Shown here: piece after piece, positions 5,234-10,525 of the stretch
Layout: the number at the start of each line of letters is the position of its first letter
Position numbering within the stretch: position 1 is the first letter of the stretch
NCBI GenBank assembly: GCA_021779335.1
Contig: JAJYAW010000063.1
Coordinates: forward strand, 1 to 10,525
Direction: 5' to 3'
Origin: Myxococcales bacterium
GTDB lineage: Bacteria; Myxococcota; Myxococcia; Myxococcales; Anaeromyxobacteraceae
Length of the DNA stretch: 10,525 nt
The notes under the pieces: model-generated
What the model was told of the DNA's origin: nothing
Seen by the model: the letters and a program-made list of their open reading frames with translations, nothing else
Database searches by the model: none
Translations under genes and position numbers: made by a program

Positions 5234-6421
5234 GTGATCCGCTACGAGCTCCTCGCCACCGACGGCGCCGCCCGGCGCGGCCGCCTCCACTCGGCCCGCG
5301 GGACGGTGGAGACGCCGGTCTTCATGCCGGTGGGGACGGCCGCCAGCGTGAAGACGCTGGAGCCGCGCGACCTCGAGGCCATGGGGGCGCGCGTCATCCT
5401 CGCCAACACCTACCACCTGTTCCTGCGCCCCGGGCACGCCCTCATCGAGAAGCTGGGCGGGCTGCACCGCTTCATGGCGTGGAGCGGCCTGACGCTGACC
5501 GACTCGGGCGGCTTCCAGGTCTTCAGCCTCGGCGAGCGGTCCGAGAAGGCGGGCGGCGGCGGGCCCAAGCCGGGCCCCGGGCTGGTCACCATCGCCGAGG
5601 AGGGGGTCACCTTCCGCTCCCACCTGGACGGCTCGAGGCAGTTCCTCTCCCCGGAGCGGGCCACCGAGATCCAGCTGGCCCTCGGCGCCGACGTCATCAT
5701 GGCCTTCGACGAGTGCCCGCCGTCGCTGGCCGGCCGCGCCTACCACGAGCAGTCGCTGGCCCGCACCCAGCGCTGGCTGGAGCGCTGCCGCCACGCCTGG
5801 GTGCAGGGCTCGGCCCGCCGCGCCCAGGCCGGCCTCACGCCGTCGGCCCTCTTCGGCATCGCCCAGGGCGGTCTCCACGCCGACCTGCGCGCCCGGGCCA
5901 TCGAGGAGGCCGCGGCCCTCGACCTGCCCGGCTACGCGCTGGGCGGCTACGCGGTCGGCGAGACGCCGGCGGCGATGTGGGAGGGGGTGGCGCGCGACGC
6001 GCCGCGGCTCCCGCCCGCCAAGCCGCGCTACCTCATGGGGGTGGGCACGCCGGAGGACCTGCTGGCGGGCGTCGCGGCCGGCATCGACATGTTCGACTGC
6101 GTCCTGCCCACCCGCACGGCCCGCAACGGGCTGCTCTTCACGAGCCGAGGCCGGGTCAACATCAAGAACGCCCGCTTCACCGAGGACGAGCGGCCGCTCG
6201 ACGAGGCCTGCGGCTGCCACACCTGCCGGACCCACACCCGGGCCTACCTGCGCCACCTCTTCCGGGCCGACGAGCTGACCGGCCTCCGGCTCAACTCCAT
6301 CCACAACGTCCACTACTTCCTCGCGCTCATGGCCGGCGCCCGCGAGGCCATCCAGGCCGGCCGGTACGAGGCCTTCCGGCGAGCGCAGCGGGAGGGCTGG
6401 GAGGCCGGGCTCGACGGCTGA
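5234..6421 (+). CDS. tgt: tRNA-guanine(34) transglycosylase Tgt
   Basis: Tgt exchanges the guanine at wobble position 34 of Asp, Asn, His and Tyr tRNAs for preQ1, the substrate of QueA. The 395-residue protein carries the general-base Asp in TLTDSGGFQV (D90), FDECPPS (158-164), ALFGIAQGG (205-213), LGGYAVGE (236-243), the nucleophile in MFDCVLPTRTARNG (D288), and the zinc site C326-x-C328-x2-C331 with H357 in SIHN, the last Cys and His being 26 apart as in characterised enzymes. The GTG at 5234 gives the usual start MIRYELLATDG. In-frame GTGs at 5186 and earlier would add a Gly/Ala tail with no family match. It is about 20 residues longer than the E. coli enzyme, partly from a Gly/Pro-rich insertion at about 101-121. 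The ribosome-binding site is poor (a GGGGGAA run about 10 nt upstream). No convincing promoter is seen, so it may depend on read-through from pilZ. Confidence 0.96.
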   Translation: MIRYELLATDGAARRGRLHSARGTVETPVFMPVGTAASVKTLEPRDLEAMGARVILANTYHLFLRPGHALIEKLGGLHRFMAWSGLTLTDSGGFQVFSLGERSEKAGGGGPKPGPGLVTIAEEGVTFRSHLDGSRQFLSPERATEIQLALGADVIMAFDECPPSLAGRAYHEQSLARTQRWLERCRHAWVQGSARRAQAGLTPSALFGIAQGGLHADLRARAIEEAAALDLPGYALGGYAVGETPAAMWEGVARDAPRLPPAKPRYLMGVGTPEDLLAGVAAGIDMFDCVLPTRTARNGLLFTSRGRVNIKNARFTEDERPLDEACGCHTCRTHTRAYLRHLFRADELTGLRLNSIHNVHYFLALMAGAREAIQAGRYEAFRRAQREGWEAGLDG

Positions 6422-6450
6422 CCGGCCGGGCCGTCCCCGGCGCGGCGGCC

Positions 6451-6488
6451 GCCCGTCCGGGCCGACGGGCGCGGGGCGCCCCCGCGCC
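6451..6488 (+). terminator. Overlapping GC hairpins between tgt and yajC
   Basis: GCCCGTC (6451-6457) pairs with GACGGGC (6464-6470) across 6 nt. GGCGCGGGG (6468-6476) pairs with CCCCGCGCC (6480-6488) across a 3-nt loop, a perfect 9-bp stem. They share bases 6468-6470 and so compete. The following bases (cgtaataacc) contain no T-run, so intrinsic termination is doubtful. Factor-dependent termination or insulation of the next promoter is more plausible. Confidence 0.4.
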
Positions 6489-6498
6489 GTAATAACCG

Positions 6499-6528
6499 TT
6501 GCCCCCGTGGCGAAAATGCTGTTAGAAA
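6499..6528 (+). promoter_or_regulatory. Candidate promoter of the yajC-secD-secF operon
   Basis: TTGCCC (6499-6504) and TAGAAA (6523-6528) are 18 bp apart, inside the most AT-rich patch of the window (about 6489-6545). The predicted start near 6535 leaves a leader of about 40 nt with a GGAG ribosome-binding site. It directly follows the hairpins after tgt, suggesting yajC-secD-secF can be transcribed separately from queA-tgt. Confidence 0.5.
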
Positions 6529-6574
6529 TCGGCGCCTTTTCCCGACTCAGCCTCATGCACCCACCGGAGTTGCC

Positions 6575-6940
6575 ATGCATCCCCTCTTCAACGCCTTCCT
6601 CGCCCAGACCGCGGACGCGACCCCCACCGCCCCCGGCGGGCCCGGCGCCCTCCTCCAGCAGCTGCCGTTCTTCATCGCCATCGCCGCGGTCTTCTACTTC
6701 GTGATGATCCGGCCCCAGCAGAAGCAGGCCAAGCAGCACCAGGGCTTCCTGGCCGGGCTGGCCAAGGGCACCGAGGTGGTGACGCAGGGCGGCCTCATCG
6801 GCACCGTGGTCCTCGTCGAGGACCGCACCGTCACCATCGACGTCGGCGGCGGCAACAAGGTCCGCGTCCTCAAGGCCAACGTGGCGGGCGCCTGGCAGGA
6901 GAAGCCGCCGGCGGCCGCCGGCAAGCAGGAGAAGAAGTAG
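6575..6940 (+). CDS. yajC: Preprotein translocase subunit YajC
   Basis: YajC is the small partner of SecD and SecF in the accessory translocon complex of the inner membrane. The 121-residue protein has a short periplasmic N-terminus, one membrane helix at about 28-45 (LPFFIAIAAVFYFVMI) and the hallmark IRPQQKQAKQHQ right after it (45-56). A small basic cytoplasmic domain follows, with the conserved KGTEVVTQGGLIGTV (64-78) and a Lys/Gln-rich tail. The start is supported by GGAG (6566-6569), 5 nt upstream of the ATG. The in-frame order and the direct junction with secD (stop TAG followed at once by ATG) show co-transcription. YajC is not essential where studied; its exact role is unsettled. Confidence 0.95.
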   Translation: MHPLFNAFLAQTADATPTAPGGPGALLQQLPFFIAIAAVFYFVMIRPQQKQAKQHQGFLAGLAKGTEVVTQGGLIGTVVLVEDRTVTIDVGGGNKVRVLKANVAGAWQEKPPAAAGKQEKK

Positions 6941-8764
6941 ATGGAACGCTCCTGGTGGTGGCGCGTCGGCCTGGTCGGCGCGGTGGCGATCTTCTCGCTC
7001 TGGCAGCTGGTGCCGAGCTGGTACTACTTCAAGCTCCCGCCGGATCAGCGGCTGGGTGAGGCCTACGACAAGTCGGTGCCCGGCTGGGCGCCCGACGCCA
7101 AGCGGCACCTCACCCTGGGCCTCGACCTCCAGGGCGGCATCCTCCTGGCCCTGGGCGTGGACGTGGATCGGGCCGTCAAGGCCAAGATCGCGCGGCGCGC
7201 CGACGAGATCGCCGAGCACCTCAAGACCAAGGGGCTGCCGTACACCGCCGCCGCCCCGGACGCCTCCGGGCTGCGCATCGCGGTGGCCACCACCGATCCC
7301 GCCGCCGTCGAGCGGGAGACCCTCGACTTCTACGGCGCCGAGCTCTACTCGCCGGGCGGCGCGCCCCCGGGGCAGGTCCTCTTCGCCTTCAAGGACCAGG
7401 TGCTGCGCGACTTCAAGGTCAAGGCGGTGGAGCAGGCGGAGAAGACCATCCGCAACCGCGTCGACAAGTGGGGCGTCAGCGAGCCGGACATCAAGCGCAA
7501 GGCCAACAACCAGATCCAGATCCAGCTGCCGGGCTTCAAGGATCCGGACAAGGCCAAGGACCTGCTGGGCCGCACCGCCCAGCTCGAGTTCAAGATCTGC
7601 GACGACGACAACCCGGTGCTGGACCAGGTGCAGTCCAAGCTGCCGCCCTGCCCGACCGGCCGCGACGGCCTGGTCTTCCCGCTCCCGGCGGGCGGCTGCT
7701 GGCGGGTGGAGCAGCCCACCAGCGGGTCCCGCCCCATCACCATCGTGCTGGCCGACAAGCGCCCCGAGCTCGAGGCGACCATCGCCAGCAAGCTCGCCCC
7801 GCTCCTCGATCCCAAGAAGGACGTCATCGGGATCGGCCAGGCCGACGTGGGCACCGACCTGGACCGCCACACCTACTACATGACCTACCTGCTGCGCGCC
7901 AAGACCGAGCTGACCGGCGACTACATCGCCGACGCCGGCACCAGCGTGGACACCAGCGGCCCGGGCCAGGGCCGGCCGGTGGTGACCTTCACCATGTCGC
8001 CGGACGGCGCCCGGCTCATGGAGAAGCTGACCACCGAGAACCTCCACAAGCGCATGGCCACCGTGCTGGACGACACGGTGGAGACCGCCCCCATCATCCA
8101 GGGGAAGATCTCCGACCGGGGCCAGATCTCGCTGGGCTCGGGCCGCGACTACGCCAAGCTCCAGGAGGAGGCCAACTCCATCGCCCTGGTCCTCAAGGCG
8201 GGCGCCCTGCCGGCGCCGGTCACCGTCGACGAGGAGCGGTCCGTGGGTGCCACCCTCGGGCCGGAGCTGGTCAAGAAGGGCACGCTGGCCGCCCTGGTGG
8301 GCCTGGCGGTGGTGCTCGTGTTCATGGCGATCTACTACCGGGCCTCCGGCCTGGTGGCCGACGTGGCGCTGGTGCTGAACGGCCTGCTCGTGCTGGCCAT
8401 CATGTCCGTCCTCGGCTCCACGCTCACGCTGCCCGGCATCGCCGGCTTCGTGCTCACGCTGGGGATGGCGGTGGACGCCAACGTCCTCATCAACGAGCGC
8501 ATCCGCGAGGAGATGCGCGCGGGGCGGACCGTCAAGCAGGCGGTGCAGCAGGGCTACGGCAAGGTCTTCCTGACCATCGTCGACGCCCACGTCACCACGC
8601 TGGTGGCCGCCGTGGTCCTCATGCAGTACGGGTCCGGGCCGGTCAAGGGCTTCGCCGTCACCCTCACCATCGGCCTGCTGGCGTCGATGTTCACGTCCAT
8701 CGTGGTGACCCGCGTCATCATGGACTTCCTCACGCGCCACGACACGGCGCGTCTCTCGGTCTAG
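6941..8764 (+). CDS. secD: Protein translocase subunit SecD
   Basis: SecD with SecF uses proton-motive force to pull exported proteins through and off SecYEG on the periplasmic side. The 607-residue length matches the family. The first membrane helix is at about 8-28, followed by the conserved LGLDLQGG (59-66) and a large periplasmic region with P1 base and head subdomains up to about 445. The C-terminal bundle of five helices runs from about 448 to 600 and contains GMAVDANVLINERIREE (508-524), where D512 aligns with the Asp essential for proton-driven function. VTFTMSPDGARLMEKLT at about 348-364 is the typical head-domain strand. Three cysteines lie in the periplasmic region (C220, C237, C253), allowing a disulfide. 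The ATG follows the yajC stop directly, and AGGAG (6927-6931) inside yajC is the ribosome-binding site, which suggests translational coupling. Confidence 0.97.
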   Translation: MERSWWWRVGLVGAVAIFSLWQLVPSWYYFKLPPDQRLGEAYDKSVPGWAPDAKRHLTLGLDLQGGILLALGVDVDRAVKAKIARRADEIAEHLKTKGLPYTAAAPDASGLRIAVATTDPAAVERETLDFYGAELYSPGGAPPGQVLFAFKDQVLRDFKVKAVEQAEKTIRNRVDKWGVSEPDIKRKANNQIQIQLPGFKDPDKAKDLLGRTAQLEFKICDDDNPVLDQVQSKLPPCPTGRDGLVFPLPAGGCWRVEQPTSGSRPITIVLADKRPELEATIASKLAPLLDPKKDVIGIGQADVGTDLDRHTYYMTYLLRAKTELTGDYIADAGTSVDTSGPGQGRPVVTFTMSPDGARLMEKLTTENLHKRMATVLDDTVETAPIIQGKISDRGQISLGSGRDYAKLQEEANSIALVLKAGALPAPVTVDEERSVGATLGPELVKKGTLAALVGLAVVLVFMAIYYRASGLVADVALVLNGLLVLAIMSVLGSTLTLPGIAGFVLTLGMAVDANVLINERIREEMRAGRTVKQAVQQGYGKVFLTIVDAHVTTLVAAVVLMQYGSGPVKGFAVTLTIGLLASMFTSIVVTRVIMDFLTRHDTARLSV

Positions 8765-8770
8765 GCGGCC

Positions 8771-9946
8771 ATGCAATTCAAGACCTTCGACATCCTGCCG
8801 CACGGCACCAAGTTCGACTTCGTCGGCAAGCGCCACATCGCCGTGGTGCTCTCCCTCATCGTCAACCTCACGGTCATCGTCTGGTCGCTGCCCTTCGTCC
8901 ACGGCCTCAACTTCGGCGTGGACTTCGCGGGCGGCACCGAGATGGAGGTGAAGTTCGCCCAGCCCGTCGACCCCGGCGCCATCCGCAAGGGGGTCGAGGA
9001 CCTGGGGTTCAAGGACGCCTCGGTGCAGACCTACGGCCCCGACGCCGACCACTCCTTCCTCATCCGCGTCGGTCGCGTCGCCCTCATGAACGACGCCGAC
9101 GTGAAGCGGGTGGAGGACGCGGTCAAGGCCCGGCTGCCGGTCGCCTCGACCTCCTTCAACGCCGAGTCAGGCGACAAGATCGACTTCGAGTTCTCTTCCC
9201 CGGTGGCCACGGCCGAGCTGCAGGCGGCCGTGGAGAGCGCCGGCGTCCGCGTCCGCGAGATCCGCGAGGAGGCCGGCCTCTCGGCGGGCAGCAAGTCCTA
9301 CGCGGTCATCACCCAGGGCATCCGCGAGAAGGTGGAGCACGACCTCAACACCCGCTTCGCCGCCGCCAAGCCCGACGTGCGGCGCGTCGAGTACGTCGGC
9401 CCGGCGGTGGGGCGCGAGCTCCGCAACCAGGGCTTCAAGGCCATCCTCTACGCCATGGCGCTCATCGTGGTGTACGTGGGGCTGCGCTTCGACTTCCGCT
9501 TCAGCCCGGGCGTCATCATCGCCATCATCCACGACGCCGTGGTCACGCTGGGCTACTTCGCCTTCTCCGGGCGCGAGTTCAACCTGACCTCCATCGCCGT
9601 CATCCTGACGGTGGTCGGCTACTCGGTGAACGACACGGTGGTGGTCTACGACCGCATCCGCGAGGACGCCGGGAGGTACAAGGGCAAGTCGCTGGCCGAC
9701 ACGGTCAACCTGGCCATCAACGAGACCCTGGGGCGCACCTTCCTCACCTCGCTCGCCACGGCGCTCTCGCTGGTGGGGCTGCTGATCTTCGGCGTCGGCA
9801 CCATCTTCGACTTCGCCTTCGCCATGCTGTTCGGCATCGTCTCCGGCACCTACTCGACCTGGTTCATCGCCGCGCCGATGACGATCTGGCTCGAGGAGCG
9901 CGCCGCCCGGAAGGGTGCGTCGCCGAAGGCGCCCGCGGGCGCCTAG
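8771..9946 (+). CDS. secF: Protein translocase subunit SecF
   Basis: SecF is the second half of the SecDF proton-driven export motor. The 391-residue protein is longer than the roughly 320 residues of E. coli SecF, mainly in the periplasmic loop. The first helix is at about 22-42, then NFGVDFAGGTEMEVKF (47-62), a periplasmic domain to about 215, and five helices from about 224 to 375. These include GYSVNDTVVVYDRIRED (283-299), with D288 at the functional Asp position, and NETLGRTFLTSLATAL (317-332). The C-terminus is short and basic (ARKGASPKAP). It starts 6 nt after the secD stop with only a weak AGGCGG upstream, which fits coupling to secD translation. It ends the operon and is followed by strong inverted repeats. 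Confidence 0.97.
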   Translation: MQFKTFDILPHGTKFDFVGKRHIAVVLSLIVNLTVIVWSLPFVHGLNFGVDFAGGTEMEVKFAQPVDPGAIRKGVEDLGFKDASVQTYGPDADHSFLIRVGRVALMNDADVKRVEDAVKARLPVASTSFNAESGDKIDFEFSSPVATAELQAAVESAGVRVREIREEAGLSAGSKSYAVITQGIREKVEHDLNTRFAAAKPDVRRVEYVGPAVGRELRNQGFKAILYAMALIVVYVGLRFDFRFSPGVIIAIIHDAVVTLGYFAFSGREFNLTSIAVILTVVGYSVNDTVVVYDRIREDAGRYKGKSLADTVNLAINETLGRTFLTSLATALSLVGLLIFGVGTIFDFAFAMLFGIVSGTYSTWFIAAPMTIWLEERAARKGASPKAPAGA

Positions 9947-10012
9947 ACGGCCGAGCACGCTCCGGAAACAGAGAGCACGAGGCCGTTTCCTGGGGTGGGG
10001 CCCCGACGGCTC

Positions 10013-10043
10013 TGCCGGCGGGGCGGGGGCGCAGCCCCCGGCA
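10013..10043 (+). terminator. GC hairpin downstream of secF
   Basis: CGGGGGC (10024-10030) and GCCCCCG (10034-10040) form a 7-bp stem with a GCA loop. TGCC (10013-10016) and GGCA (10040-10043) can extend it past a bulge. It lies 66 bp after the secF stop without a T-tract, and is a candidate part of the operon's termination region. Confidence 0.4.
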
Positions 10044-10050
10044 AGATCGA

Positions 10051-10110
10051 CTGAACCAGGGGGCGCTTCGCGGCGCCGAAGACGATCGCGCCTCGCGAAC
10101 CCTGGTTCAG
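10051..10110. terminator. 60-bp inverted repeat between convergent genes, likely bidirectional terminator
   Basis: CTGAACCAGGG (10051-10061) and CCCTGGTTCAG (10100-10110) are perfect 11-bp complements. Inside them TTCGCG (10067-10072) pairs with CGCGAA (10094-10099), so 17 bp pair around a single 5-nt GGCGC bulge and a 21-nt loop. It lies between secF and the convergent minus-strand gene, and its right arm contains that gene's stop codon (TCA at 10107-10109). Symmetry and position suggest termination in both directions. There is no flanking T-run, and a mobile repeat or protein-binding site is an alternative. Confidence 0.55.
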
Positions 10111-10525
10111 GGCACCAGCTCCAGCCCGTCGCAGACCTCCGGGACGGCGTCCGGCGACCCCATGAAGCTGCAGGTGAGCGCCAGCGGCTGCCCGCGCACG
10201 GTGGCCACCGTCGTGATGGTCACCATCGTGCCGCCCCAGGCCTCGGCGACGGCGCAGCGGGTCGCCACGCCGTCCACGCGGCAGGGCTGGCCGTCGACCG
10301 GCGCCTCCGGCACGGGGTCGGTGGGCGGCGGCGCGAGCTTGGCGGCCTCCGCGGCGTCGTCGGCGTAGTCCAGGGAGGACGGCGCGAGCTCGGTGCGGAG
10401 CCCGACGCGGCGCCAGCGCCAGCCGTCGCTGGAGGAGCAGGAGACGTCGCCCCCCTGCGGATCCGCGCTGGCCTCGCAGCCCGCCGGCACGAGCACCGGG
10501 CGGCCCGCCAGCTCCGGCGGCAGCG
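10107..10525 (-). CDS. Hypothetical cysteine-containing protein, 3' part, running off the right edge
   Basis: A minus-strand frame enters from the right edge and stops at 10107, giving about 138 visible residues. An in-frame GTG at 10496 could be taken as a start, but no ribosome-binding site precedes it. The frame stays open upstream, and residues there (LPPELAGRP) read naturally into the rest, so the true start is probably outside the window. The visible part has six cysteines, an SCSSSDGWRWRR segment, an acidic and proline-rich middle (APPPTDPVPEAP) and a beta-like C-terminus. The even number of cysteines fits an exported, disulfide-bonded or lipoprotein-type product, though its N-terminus is not visible. 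I do not recognise a family. It converges with secF. Confidence 0.55.
   Translation of the reverse strand, partial: LPPELAGRPVLVPAGCEASADPQGGDVSCSSSDGWRWRRVGLRTELAPSSLDYADDAAEAAKLAPPPTDPVPEAPVDGQPCRVDGVATRCAVAEAWGGTMVTITTVATVRGQPLALTCSFMGSPDAVPEVCDGLELVP

Noticed and set aside
6507..6704. Short plus-strand frame overlapping the start of yajC
   Set aside because: It lies in the yajC leader and in another frame of yajC; its product becomes Pro/Ser/Arg-rich noise after the overlap begins.
5084..9052. A 1322-codon open frame on the minus strand opposite tgt, yajC, secD and secF
   Set aside because: The translation is His/Gly/Arg/Asp-rich low-complexity protein without domains. Long antisense open frames are expected opposite GC3-rich genes, and the plus-strand genes are unmistakable.
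1..10525. A mobile element, defence island or CRISPR array
   Set aside because: No transposase, integrase, terminal repeats, direct-repeat array or composition shift was seen. The genes are core metabolism, tRNA modification and export.

Overview
The window is very GC-rich chromosomal DNA with dense, mostly housekeeping genes. Codon third positions are almost all G or C. GTG starts are common, and several gene starts lack a Shine-Dalgarno sequence. Base composition, the gene order queA-(pilZ)-tgt-yajC-secD-secF and the protein sequences suggest a deltaproteobacterial or myxobacterial genome, most likely Anaeromyxobacter or a close relative. That placement is inference by eye; no search was run.

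Layout: (1) 1-154, minus strand: the first 51 codons of an unidentified protein that runs off the left edge. (2) 345-1508, plus: a radical-SAM lysine 2,3-aminomutase family protein (KamA-like), transcribed divergently from gene 1. (3) 1518-2150, minus: a DedA-family membrane protein, convergent with kamA with only 9 bp between the stops. (4) 2241-3347, plus: an exported SpoIID/LytB-domain protein, divergent from dedA across a 90-bp gap. (5) 3410-4447 queA, 4501-5121 a PilZ-domain protein, 5234-6421 tgt, 6575-6940 yajC, 6941-8764 secD and 8771-9946 secF, all on the plus strand. (6) 10107-10525, minus: the 3' part of an unidentified cysteine-containing protein, convergent with secF across about 160 bp that hold strong inverted repeats.

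How the genes work together: Tgt inserts preQ1 into tRNA at position 34, and QueA then converts it to epoxyqueuosine, so both serve queuosine synthesis. YajC, SecD and SecF form the accessory complex that uses the proton-motive force to help SecYEG export proteins. The queA-tgt-yajC-secD-secF order is a classic conserved cluster. Here it carries an extra PilZ gene, with its own strong ribosome-binding site, between queA and tgt. DedA proteins are linked to recycling of undecaprenyl phosphate and SpoIID domains act on peptidoglycan glycan strands, so the dedA/spoIID pair may be a small envelope locus (inference).

I found no mobile element, CRISPR array, rRNA or tRNA gene, toxin-antitoxin pair or defence system. 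The points most worth a second look are modest: the PilZ insertion with its degenerate c-di-GMP motif, a run of genes that look leaderless, a KamA that keeps its lysine-binding aspartates but has lost half of its zinc-site cysteines, and a near-perfect hairpin that overlaps a stop codon downstream of secF. I do not see an undescribed system here.
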